A DNA stretch of 64,000 nucleotides, taken from NCBI RefSeq assembly GCF_020622355.1, contig NZ_WHVL01000001.1:496001-560000 (forward strand). Reading direction: 5' to 3'. The translations under genes were made by a program, and so were the position numbers. Shown here piece by piece: positions 9,628-18,400 of the stretch (positions within the stretch are counted from its first letter, which is position 1; each line of letters opens with the position of its first letter). The stretch is from Vreelandella malpeensis (GTDB lineage Bacteria; Pseudomonadota; Gammaproteobacteria; Pseudomonadales; Halomonadaceae). Below the pieces are notes generated by a model, which was not told the origin of the DNA, did not search any database, and saw only the letters and a program-made list of their open reading frames with translations.

Positions 9628-10809
9628 TCAGCGCTTGGGCGGCTCCAGAGTGTCGTCGCCCTGGGTGTTGCCGGAGGGGGTGTCGGAGTTCGCCAGGCCG
9701 TGCTCGTTGCGCCGGGAGTCCTTGTCGTGGGGCGTGGGCTGGTGGCCCGGGTGGCCGCTCTGGCCGGAGGGGGCATTGTGGCCCGGCATCGCCTCGTCGG
9801 AGTAGCGCATGTGCTCGCTGTCGGTGTCGCTGGGCGTGTGGCGCGGGTCGTGCTCCTGGCGGTGCTCGTCCTGCTTGTGGGTCTTGTCCATGTCGTCTTT
9901 CATCTTCTCGGTCCTTTCGTGAAGTGCGTGCTGCATCTTGTCCGCCTGCTCGTGGCCGCGCTCGGCGGCTTCGCTCATCAGCCGGTCGCGGTACTCACCC
10001 AGGGCGGCGTCTTCCCTACGAGTAGAAGGTAGGAGGCCGCCGAGCGCGGCGCCAATCGCGAAGCCCAGCGCACCGGCCACCAGCGGGTGCTCCTGAATGA
10101 AGTGGCTGGTCTGGTGGCCGGCGTCCCGGGCCCAGCGCGAAGCGTCCTGCGCGCCGTGACGCGAGGCGTGGTAAAGATGCGATGTACCGTCGCGCATGTC
10201 GTCTCTCCAGTGGTGCGCCCGCTCGCCGAGGTGATGCGCCTTGTCGGCCAGGCGCTCCTTGAGGCCGGGGCCGTGCTCATCCATGCCGTGGCCGAACCCC
10301 GGGGGTTCGCGGTGGTGGCGTTCGTCGAAGGCCGGCGGGTGCGAGAAGGCGCTCGGCGGGGGCCGCCGCGAAGGCTCGGCGGCAAGGCCTGCGTCCAGCC
10401 CCGCCGCGTGCCCGCCGCCGAAGGGCGCATGGATGTCGTCACCGGCATGGCGGCCGGCGCCGATGTCGCGCGACCGGAACACGTCATCGGTCGGGCCGCT
10501 GTGCGGGTAGGCTTCGGAGTTGGCGAAGTTGCCCGACGGCCGTGCGTCGCCGCGCTGGGCGGTCAACAGCCAGCCAAGGCCCACGCCGGTGACCAGAAAC
10601 GGCACCGGGTTCTCCTTGATGGTGGTGCCCAGATTCGAGAAAAACTCGTTGGCGCCGCCATGGCGCAGGTAGTCGTAGGAGGCGTTGAGCAGGCGCTGGG
10701 GGGAGAAGCGCTCCTCGAGCTCGTTGAGGGTGGTGTCCAGGCGCTCGCGGGAGCGATGGATCTCCTTCTCGATCTCCTCTGGGCTGCGCTGCTCGTCGTG
10801 ATGGCTCAT
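9628..10809 (-). CDS. DUF3618 domain protein with one central membrane anchor and charged His-rich tail
   Basis: 393 residues from the ATG at 10809, which has a strong AAGGAGGAG ribosome site; its ATGA overlaps the end of the upstream gene. The N-terminal 50 residues (PEEIEKEIHRSRERLDTTLN, then FSPQRLLNASYDYL) match the DUF3618 pattern. A short hydrophobic stretch near residue 70 (PFLVTGVGLGWLL) and a second near 255 (PLVAGALGFAIGAALGGLLP) could be membrane-associated. The C-terminal 120 residues are very polar, rich in His, Asp, Glu and Lys, and probably disordered. It forms an operon with a YqjE-type protein, as in other proteobacterial envelope-stress clusters. Function unknown. Confidence 0.8.
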   Translation of the reverse strand: MSHHDEQRSPEEIEKEIHRSRERLDTTLNELEERFSPQRLLNASYDYLRHGGANEFFSNLGTTIKENPVPFLVTGVGLGWLLTAQRGDARPSGNFANSEAYPHSGPTDDVFRSRDIGAGRHAGDDIHAPFGGGHAAGLDAGLAAEPSRRPPPSAFSHPPAFDERHHREPPGFGHGMDEHGPGLKERLADKAHHLGERAHHWRDDMRDGTSHLYHASRHGAQDASRWARDAGHQTSHFIQEHPLVAGALGFAIGAALGGLLPSTRREDAALGEYRDRLMSEAAERGHEQADKMQHALHERTEKMKDDMDKTHKQDEHRQEHDPRHTPSDTDSEHMRYSDEAMPGHNAPSGQSGHPGHQPTPHDKDSRRNEHGLANSDTPSGNTQGDDTLEPPKR

Positions 10810-11243
10810 TTCAACTCCTCCTTGACGTGGCGACGGTGCTCGTCGGCCAGCGCCTTGTCGTCCTTGAGACTCTGCAGGGTGCGTCGGGGCGCCAGGCTCT
10901 GCGCCTTGATGCGGTTGAGCCCGGTGCCGAGCATGATCATGCCGATCAGCGCTACCACCGCGCCGACGATCACGGCGGAAAGCCAGGGCGTCATCTCCGG
11001 CGGGAGCAGGTCGTTGAGCAGAAACACCGCGGCGGCCAGCAGGACCAGAAAGCCCGCGAAGATCACCGCGCCGGCAATGGCGATGGCCGCGATGGCCGTG
11101 AGCGCCTGATGGGTCTTTTCCGAGACCTCCGCCTTGGCGAGTTCGGCCTCGTTGCGTACCAGGCCGGTGAGTTCGCGGGTGAGCGTCGTCAGAAGCGTAC
11201 CGACGGACGACCCCTGCGTCGTGCTTTCGTGCTGTGTATCCAT
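10806..11243 (-). CDS. Phage holin family (YqjE-like, DUF1469) membrane protein
   Basis: 145 residues. An amphipathic N-terminal helix (LTRELTGLVRNEAELAKAEV) precedes two membrane helices at about 50-75 and 82-108 separated by a short turn (NDLLPPEMTPW), then a charged C-terminal tail. This is the family of E. coli YqjE (Phage_holin_3_6), a stress-related inner-membrane protein that is not a true lysis holin. It overlaps the next gene by 4 bp (ATGA) and follows the 224-residue membrane-anchored protein gene by 49 bp, so the three are probably co-transcribed. It has ordinary chromosomal GC and no phage genes around it. Confidence 0.85.
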   Translation of the reverse strand: MDTQHESTTQGSSVGTLLTTLTRELTGLVRNEAELAKAEVSEKTHQALTAIAAIAIAGAVIFAGFLVLLAAAVFLLNDLLPPEMTPWLSAVIVGAVVALIGMIMLGTGLNRIKAQSLAPRRTLQSLKDDKALADEHRRHVKEELK

Positions 11244-11292
11244 GGAAACCTCGTGCGTGCTGACAAGGTGAGGGACGAATGGCCACGTGGCC

Positions 11293-11967
11293 CTAGCGGA
11301 TCGGCCGGTCGGGGTCGTCGGGCGTCAGGGAGTCGTTGCCGGTGCGCGGCGATGTCGACGGGCGCTCGAGCGCGCCGCCGTAGGCAGGCTGCACGCCGTC
11401 AAACGACGGGTAGCCGGCGCTTTCGGGACGCGTGGCGCTGCGCGCGACCGGCGGCTCGCCCGGTGCGTGCCGGGAGGCGTAGCGCGAGCCGGCGGCGTTG
11501 ATGTCGGTGGCGTACTCGCTGGCCTGGCCGTGATCGTGGCTTGCCGAGCTTCGCAGAAAGCGCGCCACCAGAAAGCCCGCGGCAATCGCCCCGCCGATGA
11601 AGATGGCGGGCTCGCGGCGGCTGTAGCGCTCGGCATCGCGGCACAGGTGCTTGAGGTCCTTGTCGCGCAGCTGGTGCGAGACGCTGTCGGCGTAGTGCGC
11701 TGCCTTGCGCGCCTGCTCGGAGAAGAACGGCTGGTGGTGGCGGTCGAACGCCTCGGCGGTGGTATTCATCACCTCGGTGAAGGTCGCCGCCTGACGCGAA
11801 AATCTCTGGCGCTGGCTATCGTAGAGGTACTCGGCCTGATGCTCGGCGGCGTCGTAGACATCGCGCGCCGCGGCCTGGCCCTGCTCTTTCAATCGGTGGG
11901 TGTCGAGTCGCTCGTGTTCGTGGCGCTCGCCGTGGGTATCGCGGGAGTACTTGTCCTGGTCGTTCAT
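11293..11967 (-). CDS. Membrane-anchored hypothetical protein, first gene of the YqjE/DUF3618 operon
   Basis: 224 residues from the ATG at 11967 (a TTG just upstream is less likely; GGAGG lies 9 nt before the ATG). The N-terminal half is highly charged and helical (DRHHQPFFSEQARKAAHYAD). One hydrophobic segment near residue 125-140 (PAIFIGGAIAAGFLVARFL) has the G-rich character of YqjD/ElaB-type C-terminal anchors, followed by a long, low-complexity polar tail. Position and composition suggest a partner of the two downstream envelope proteins; no function can be assigned. Confidence 0.7.
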   Translation of the reverse strand: MNDQDKYSRDTHGERHEHERLDTHRLKEQGQAAARDVYDAAEHQAEYLYDSQRQRFSRQAATFTEVMNTTAEAFDRHHQPFFSEQARKAAHYADSVSHQLRDKDLKHLCRDAERYSRREPAIFIGGAIAAGFLVARFLRSSASHDHGQASEYATDINAAGSRYASRHAPGEPPVARSATRPESAGYPSFDGVQPAYGGALERPSTSPRTGNDSLTPDDPDRPIR

Positions 11968-12501
11968 CAACGGGATCCTCCATGCGTCATCCGCCCTGGC
12001 CTGCTGGGCAGCATGAACGTTTGGCGTCTATCCAAGACGCCGCCTCTCCCTACGTCGAGTACGAAACCTGACTTTTTTAATTATGGTACTGCTTTAATTA
12101 TGGTACGGCATGAAATGATGCTGCCATTGATGAACTATAGCGACGCGCGGGTAACTGTCAATTTAAAAACCGATTTATAAAAAATGATTTAAAAATAATA
12201 AAAAATCAGTTAGTTACATTAATCATATTTAATATTGAAACTTCTTGACCGACTTTATTGATACCTCTTTTTCTATTTCGATTATTTTTGATATTTTTTA
12301 AGATCCTGTTTAACCCTGCTTAATAGTTCAATCAATTCCTGAGGTTCGCTTGCACAATCGAGCGCGCCGTTCCCGATTCGATGCGCACGCTCTGCCTTTA
12401 TCGCCCTGGGCCGGTTTGGCCCCTCTCGTGACTCTCGACTAAGGTGAACAGACGGCGGCCCGGAGACGGCCGACTCTCGTCAGACACAAGGAGTGAAGGC
12501 C
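11968..12501. other. Divergent intergenic region, AT-rich centre
   Basis: About 530 bp between two divergent stress-type transcription units. The stretch 12056-12350 is much richer in A and T than its flanks and should contain both promoters. It holds a 14-bp exact direct repeat (listed separately). I see no gene in it. Confidence 0.6.
12076..12106. repeat. 14-bp exact direct repeat, 17-bp period
   Basis: TTTAATTATGGTAC occurs at 12076-12089 and again at 12093-12106. The two copies lie 109 bp upstream of the start of the minus-strand envelope operon, in the AT-rich gap. They could be a regulator binding site or a recent slippage duplication. Confidence 0.6.
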
Positions 12502-13356
12502 ATGAGCGAGCAACAGCAGCCCCCGCAGCATCAGGACAAGCAGCCCGGCGACGAGCACGCCATGCGCCCGGCGCCAGAGTACATTCGCAACAATTATCGC
12601 GGCGCCGACAAGCTGCGCGACAAGGTGGCGATCATCACCGGCGGCGACAGCGGTATCGGCCGCGCCGTGGCAGTGCACTACGCCCGCGAAGGGGCGGACA
12701 GCGTGATCGCCTACCTGGAGGAGGACAAGGACGCCGAAGAGACCAAGCGCCTGGTGGAGGCCGAAGGCCGGCGCTGCGTGCTGATCAAGGGCGACGTGGG
12801 CAAACCAGCATTTTGCCGCGAGATCGTGCAAACGGCGCTGGAAGCGTTCGGCAAGATCAACGTGGTGATCAACAACGCCGCCGAGCAGTACGACTGGGAC
12901 GACGTCACCGACATCCCGGACGACCAGCTCCAGCGTACCTTCGAGACCAACCTGTTCAGCCACTTCTACCTGGTCAAGGCCGCCCTTCCGCACCTGGGCG
13001 AAGGCGACACCATCATCGCCACGTCCTCGATCAACGCCTTCAAGGGCAACGATACGCTGATCGACTACACCGCCACCAAGGGCGCGATCCAGGGCTTGGT
13101 GCGCTCGCTCTCGATGGCGCTGGTGGAGCGTGGCATCCGCGTCAACGCCGTGGCCCCGGGGCCGGTGTGGACGCCGCTGATCCCGGCCAGCATGGATGAT
13201 GAAAAGGTAGCGAACTTCGGCGGCCAGGTACCCATGAAGCGCGCCGGCCAGCCCAGCGAAATGGGCCCCGCCTATGTCTATCTTGCAAGCGAGGACTCTT
13301 CCTACATGAGTGGCCAGACGATCCACCTCAACGGTGGCGTGATCCTGAATACCTGA
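12502..13356 (+). CDS. SDR family oxidoreductase, stress-type (YghA/GsiB-neighbour class)
   Basis: 284 residues from the ATG at 12502, preceded by AAGGAG 8 nt away; a GTG 9 bp upstream is less likely. Seen: a polar N-terminal extension of about 40 residues, then the NAD(P)-binding glycine motif TGGDSGIGRAVA, NNAAEQY in place of NNAG, catalytic Ser in ATSSINAF and YxxxK as YTATK, and a typical end YMSGQTIHLNGG. The N-terminal extension and NNAA motif are features of the YghA/general-stress-protein-39 branch of SDRs; the substrate is unknown. It has its own terminator and is divergent from the envelope operon. Confidence 0.9.
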   Translation: MSEQQQPPQHQDKQPGDEHAMRPAPEYIRNNYRGADKLRDKVAIITGGDSGIGRAVAVHYAREGADSVIAYLEEDKDAEETKRLVEAEGRRCVLIKGDVGKPAFCREIVQTALEAFGKINVVINNAAEQYDWDDVTDIPDDQLQRTFETNLFSHFYLVKAALPHLGEGDTIIATSSINAFKGNDTLIDYTATKGAIQGLVRSLSMALVERGIRVNAVAPGPVWTPLIPASMDDEKVANFGGQVPMKRAGQPSEMGPAYVYLASEDSSYMSGQTIHLNGGVILNT

Positions 13357-13377
13357 AATACGAAGAAGGGAGACAGG

Positions 13378-13401
13378 GGGCGGCCCGCAGGCCGCCCTTT
13401 T
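13378..13401 (+). terminator. Rho-independent terminator after SDR gene
   Basis: GGGCGGCC (13378-13385), 4-nt loop, GGCCGCCC (13390-13397), then TTTT. It lies 21 bp after the SDR stop codon. Confidence 0.9.
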
Positions 13402-13446
13402 CATGCAGTGCCCGCGAAGGCAGCGGGGCGTCTTCGGTCGGGCCGC

Positions 13447-14049
13447 TCAGGCTTCTTGGCTGGGCGAGCCCACCAGCACGTACTCGAACAGGATCGTCTC
13501 GAAGTGCTCCATGGGCGTCGGCGACTTCAACGTCTTGGCGCGCAGCATCGCCCCCTGCCAGCCGGTGAGGACGAAGCTCGCCAGCGCCTCTATGTCGGCG
13601 CCGGGGGCGAGCAGCCCCTGGTCCCTGGCGGCGGCGAGACAGGTCACGAAGCGCTGCTCCCAGCGCTGGAACACCTGGTTCAGCGCATCGCGGAACACGT
13701 CGCTCTGCCCGGAAAGCTCCTGGCCGAGGTTGCCGATCAAACAGCCCGTGGTGTGGTCGCACTGCTGCATATGGGTGCGCCCCTGGGCGAAGTAGCGGCG
13801 CAGCCGCTCGAGGGGATCGAGCGCCTCGTCTTCGAGCAGCGCGGTGAGCGCCTCGGCGTAGTCGCTGGCGAAGTGCTCGATGACCGCCAGCCCGAACTCT
13901 TCCTTGCTGGCGAAGTAGTGGTAGAACGACCCCTTGGGCACGCCGCAGGCGCTGAGCACCGCATTGATTCCCGTGGCGTTGTAGCCGTTCTGGGCAATCA
14001 GCTCGGCGCCGGTGATGATCAATTTGTCTCGGGTCGCGATGTTTTTCAT
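13447..14049 (-). CDS. TetR/AcrR family transcriptional regulator
   Basis: 200 residues from the ATG at 14049 (MKNIATRDKLI); the frame is open further upstream but the extension is not family-like. The N-terminal helix-turn-helix is clear: ELIAQNGYNATGINAVLSAC followed by GVPKGSFYHYFASKEEFGLA. The C-terminal ligand domain contains a GCLIGNLGQEL block with one Cys, seen in NemR/AcuR-type TetR proteins that sense electrophiles. It is divergent from the RND efflux operon and probably controls it, itself, or both. A GAATAC-G-GTATTC palindrome lies 21 bp upstream of its start. Confidence 0.92.
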   Translation of the reverse strand: MKNIATRDKLIITGAELIAQNGYNATGINAVLSACGVPKGSFYHYFASKEEFGLAVIEHFASDYAEALTALLEDEALDPLERLRRYFAQGRTHMQQCDHTTGCLIGNLGQELSGQSDVFRDALNQVFQRWEQRFVTCLAAARDQGLLAPGADIEALASFVLTGWQGAMLRAKTLKSPTPMEHFETILFEYVLVGSPSQEA

Positions 14050-14069
14050 GACGTTCGGGCCTGTCGATC

Positions 14070-14082
14070 GAATACGGTATTC
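14070..14082. promoter_or_regulatory. Candidate TetR operator palindrome
   Basis: GAATAC and GTATTC flank a single G, a 13-bp perfect palindrome just upstream of the tetR-type gene. ACGGTAT is repeated at 14085-14091. TetR proteins usually bind such palindromes in their own promoter; binding here is inferred. Confidence 0.5.
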
Positions 14083-14216
14083 ACACGGTATTTTTATCGT
14101 GAGAGCAAGTCGTCGGGTGTCAGGAGCGCCCGGTTGCACGCTCTTTACACATTGCTTGCCTAATCACTGCTTATCAACCGTAGATGCTAGCATACTACGC
14201 TTATCCTCTTTTACTT

Positions 14217-14264
14217 CGGTCTTCATGACGGTCTTCACGACGGTCTTCAAGACAGTCTTTACAA
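14217..14264. repeat. Four tandem 12-bp repeats upstream of the RND operon
   Basis: Consecutive units are CGGTCTTCATGA, CGGTCTTCACGA, CGGTCTTCAAGA and a diverged CAGTCTTTACAA. The first three differ only at one position. The array ends 16 bp before the ATG of the membrane-fusion gene. It may be a binding array for the BaeR-like regulator or a leader element. Confidence 0.85.
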
Positions 14265-14280
14265 CGGATGACCTGCGGCA

Positions 14281-15483
14281 ATGACCCTTCTTGAGAAAAC
14301 GCCGGTTCGCCAATCTGGCCGGGTACGTTTTGGTGCCCTGCTGGCGCTCGTGGTGCTGGCGGTGGGCCTGGCGCTGGCCTGGTGGATCATCACCCAACCC
14401 CCGCGAGTCGAGCGTCGCCCGCCGCCGCCCACGCCTGCGCCGGTGGTCGATGTGATCACCGTAACCGAGCGGGTGCAGGCGCCGGTGCTCACCGGCTTCG
14501 GCCGCGTCGAGGCGGAAAAGTCCGCGATGCTGGCAAGCCGCGTGGCCGGCCAGCTCGAACGCTTCGCCCCAAACGTGGTGCCGGGCGAGGTGGTCGAGCA
14601 GGGAGCGCCGCTGGCCTACATCGACCGGGCGGACCTGGAGCTTGCCCTGCGCGACGCCGAGGCCCAGCTGAGCAACGCCCAGGCGGTGCTCGCCCTGGAG
14701 CAGGCGGAGCAGGAGCGCGCCCGCGGCGACTACGCCCGCTTCGGTCAGCAGCTTTCCGCCGAGCGCCGCGCGCTGGTGCTGCGCGAGCCCCAGCTGCGTC
14801 AGGCACAGGCCCAGCTTACCCAGGCCGAGGTAGTGCGCGACCAGGCGGCGCTGAATCTGGAGCGCGCCACGCTCACTGCCCCCTGGCGCGCCATGGTGGC
14901 CGAGCGCACGGTGGGCGCCGGCAGCCTCTTGAGCCAGGGTACCGAGGTGCTGAGCCTGGTCGGCGTGGAGCAGTTCTGGGTGCGCGCGTCGCTGCCCGGC
15001 GATACGCTCTCCTGGCTCGCCCCCGGCGACGAGGTGACGCTGACCAGCCAGAGCTGGGCGGCGGACGAGCAGCGTAAGGGCACGCTGGTGTCGATTCTGC
15101 CGAGTCTCGAGGAGAACGGGCTGCAAGCCCAGCTTCTGATCGGCGTCGACGACCCGCTGGCGCTCGACGATGAAGGGCCGGCGCTGCGCCTGGGCGACGT
15201 GCTGCGGCTGCGCTACCACACCACCGCCCGGCGCCCGCTGATCGCCCTGCCCTCCGCCGCGCTGCGCCCTGGCGAGCGGGTCTGGTGGCTCGACGACGAG
15301 GACCGTTTGCAGAGCAGCACGGTGACGCTCGCCTACCGCGGCGAGGAGCAGGCGCTGGTCAGCGACGGCCTGGAAGAGGGCCAGCGTGTGGTCACCGCCG
15401 GACTCGCCCAGCCCCGAGTGGGCCAGCAGGTGCGCCCGCGCAGCCCCGCTGACACCCCGGCCCAGAGCGAGGAGACCCCATGA
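14281..15483 (+). CDS. RND efflux periplasmic adaptor (membrane fusion protein)
   Basis: 400 residues. One N-terminal membrane anchor (about residues 18-38, LLALVVLAVGLALAWWII), then a Pro-rich linker, a split lipoyl/barrel-sandwich domain (VAGQLERFAPNVVPGEVVEQ and TLTAPWRAMVAERTVG), a central coiled hairpin rich in Gln, Ala and Glu, and beta-barrel and membrane-proximal domains. It bridges the inner-membrane pump encoded next to an outer-membrane channel, which is not encoded here. Its stop overlaps the pump gene start (ATGA at 15480-15483). Start context is weak in ribosome-binding sequence. Four 12-bp repeats end 16 bp upstream. Confidence 0.93.
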   Translation: MTLLEKTPVRQSGRVRFGALLALVVLAVGLALAWWIITQPPRVERRPPPPTPAPVVDVITVTERVQAPVLTGFGRVEAEKSAMLASRVAGQLERFAPNVVPGEVVEQGAPLAYIDRADLELALRDAEAQLSNAQAVLALEQAEQERARGDYARFGQQLSAERRALVLREPQLRQAQAQLTQAEVVRDQAALNLERATLTAPWRAMVAERTVGAGSLLSQGTEVLSLVGVEQFWVRASLPGDTLSWLAPGDEVTLTSQSWAADEQRKGTLVSILPSLEENGLQAQLLIGVDDPLALDDEGPALRLGDVLRLRYHTTARRPLIALPSAALRPGERVWWLDDEDRLQSSTVTLAYRGEEQALVSDGLEEGQRVVTAGLAQPRVGQQVRPRSPADTPAQSEETP

Positions 15484-18400
15484 TGCGCAAGGGTCCGCTC
15501 GCCTGGATGGTCGACCACGGCGTGGCGCCGAACCTGCTGATGGTGCTGTTCATCGTCGGGGGCCTGATGGCGTCACTGGCCATCAAGAAGGAGGTATTCC
15601 CCGACTTCGAGAGCGAGACCGTCCAGGTCTCCATCAGCTATCCCGGTGCAACGCCGGAGGATATCGAGCAGAGCCTGCTGCTGCCGGTGGAGGCGGCGGT
15701 CACCAATGTCGAGGGCATCGACGAGCTGACCGCCACCGCCAACGAGGGCAGCGGCGTGGTGCAGGCAACCCTGATCGACGGTGTCGACGTGATGCGCGTC
15801 TACCAGGAGATCCAGCAGGCGGTGAACGCCATCACCACCTTCCCCAACGCCGCCGACCCGCCCCGTTTCACCCTGGCCGGATTCTCGCGCGGGGTGATGC
15901 GCCTGCAGGTTTACGGCAATGCGAGCCTGGGCGCGCTTCACGACGCCGCCGAGGACGTGCGCGCCGAGCTTCAGGCCACTAGCGGCATCTCGCGAGCGGA
16001 ACTCTCGGGCAACCGCGACCGCGAGATCCAGGTGCTGCTCGACGAGGAAGCCATCGAGCGCTTCGGTCTCGATCACCAGGCGCTTGCCGCGCGCATCGCC
16101 GAGGAGGCGCTCGATCTCGCCAGCGGCCAGCTCACCACCGCCGAAGGCGAGTGGCTGATTCGCTACCAGGGCCGGCGCAACAGCGCCGCCGAGTTTGCCC
16201 GGCTGCCGATTCTCACCACCGCCCAGGGCGCGCCGGTGGAGCTTGGCCAGATCGCCGAGGTGCGCGAAGGCTTCGCCGAGGTCGGCCGCGAGGAGTTCTA
16301 CAACGGCCAGCGCGGGCTCTCCGTGGATGTCTACCAGGTGGGCGACCAGACCCCGACCAGCATCTCCCACGCGGTCAACGGCGAGCTCGAGCGCCTGCGC
16401 GCCAGCCTGCCCGAGGGCATTTTCCTGGATGTCTCCCGCGACAGCTCCGAGGTCTACGAGGACCGCCTGGGGCTTCTGCTCAAGAACGCCTGGATGGGTC
16501 TGGCGCTGGTGATGATCCTGATGGCGCTGTTTCTCGAGGCGCGCCTCGCCTTCTGGGTGACGCTGGGCATCCCCACCGCCTTTCTGGGCGCGATGCTGTT
16601 TCTGCCCTGGATCGGCGTGTCGCTCAACATGATGTCAATGTTCGCCTTCATCATCGCGCTCGGTATCGTGGTGGACGACGCCATCATGGTCGGCGAGAAC
16701 ATCTACAGCTACCGCGAACAGGGCTATTCGCTGCGCGACGCGGCGGTCAAGGGCGCCCAGGAGATCGCGGTACCGCTGACCTTCGCGATCCTCTCCAACG
16801 TGGTGGCGTTCCTGCCGCTGCTGTTTCTGCCCGGGTTTCTCGGGCTGATATTTGCCGTGGTGCCGGTGGTGGTCATCACGGTGTTTCTGATCTCCTTGGT
16901 GGAGGCGCTGTTCATCCTGCCGGCGCACCTGGCGCACAGCCGCAAGCCGCGCCAGACCCCGGCCTGGCAGCGCCCGCTGGAGCGCCTGCGACAGCGCCTG
17001 CAGGGCGGGCTTCATGCCTTTACCTATCAGCGCTTCGAACCTTTTCTGCAGCGTGCCCTGAACCAGCGGTTGTTGAGCGTTTCCCTCGGTATCGCCCTGC
17101 TGCTGGTGGTACTGGCCTGGGCGATGAGCGGGCGGCTGGGCTTCTCGCTGATGCCCCGGGTCGAGTCCGACCAGGTGCAGGCCAGCGTCACCCTGCCGAT
17201 CGGGAGCCATATCAGCGTCAGCCGCGAGCTCAGCCAGCAGTTGCTGGACGCCGCCGAGACGCTCAGCGAGCGCGAACCCACCCTCGCCTTCGAGAGCACC
17301 CGCAGCCGGCTCGACGGCGAAAGCCTGGAAGTGACCCTCGACATCGCCCGGGACAGCCTCGATGCCTGGCCGCCGTCGCGCATCGCCACCGAGTGGCGCG
17401 AGCTCGTCGGCGACCTGGTCGGCGCGCAGTCGGTGCGCTTTGCCTCGGACGTGGGCGGGCCCGGAAGCGGTGCCGCCTTGAGCCTGCGGCTTTCCCACCC
17501 CAACACCCAGGTGCTCGAAGCCGCCGCCCAGCGCCTGGCCGATCAGCTCGGCGAGTACGGGCTGACGGACATCGACAGCGGCCTGGGTGACGGCAAGCCG
17601 CAGCTCGAGATGCGTCTCTCCGCCGAGGGTCGGGCGCTGGGGCTGACCGGATCGGATCTCGCCCAGGCGCTGCGCGGCCCGCTGCAGGGCGCCACCGCCA
17701 TCGAGCAGTTCATCGGCCGCCAGGAGGTGAGCGTCGAGGTGCGCCTGCCGGAGCAGGACCGGGCGAGCCTGAACGCGCTCTATCGGCTGCCGGTGCGCAC
17801 CCCGGAGGGCTTGAGCATTCCGCTCTCCCGGGCGGCGGACATCACCCTGAGCCAGGCGTCCAGCAGCCTTTCGCGCATCGACGGCCGGCGCATCATCACC
17901 GTGACTGCCGATGCCGAGGGCGACCAGGCGATCAACCAGGTGCTCTCGACGCTGCAGGAAGACGTCTTCCCGACCCTGACCAACACCTGGCCCGGGCTCG
18001 AGGTCACCCTCGGCGGGCGCCAGCAGGACACCGCCGACAACCTGGCCACCTTGCGAACCGCCATGTGGCTGATGCTGGCCGCACTCTACGCGCTGCTGGC
18101 GATTCCCTTCAGAAGCTACCTGCAGCCACTATTGGTGATGGCCGCCATTCCCTTCGGGCTGGTGGGGGCCGTGGCAGGCCACGTGCTGATGGGCTTCGGG
18201 CTGTCGATCATCAGCCTTCTCGGGATGCTGGCGCTCTCCGGGGTGGTGATCAACGACGCGCTGGTGCTGATCGACTACGCCAACCGCAAGCGCCGCGAGG
18301 GCATGGCGGCCCGCGAGGCGATCGTCGCCGCCGCCACGCGCCGGATGCGTCCGATCATGATGACCACGCTCACCACCTTCCTGGGGCTGGCGCCGATGAT

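Noticed and set aside
10806..11243. Phage remnant because of the holin family name
   Set aside because: The YqjE-type family is chromosomal; no phage genes or composition shift nearby.
14217..14264. CRISPR-like array
   Set aside because: Units are 12 bp and contiguous, with no spacers and no cas genes.
14012..14284. 90-codon plus-strand frame through the 12-bp repeats
   Set aside because: Begins inside the tetR-type gene on the opposite strand and encodes only the repeat translation (VFMTVFTTVFKTVF); a shadow of the repeats.
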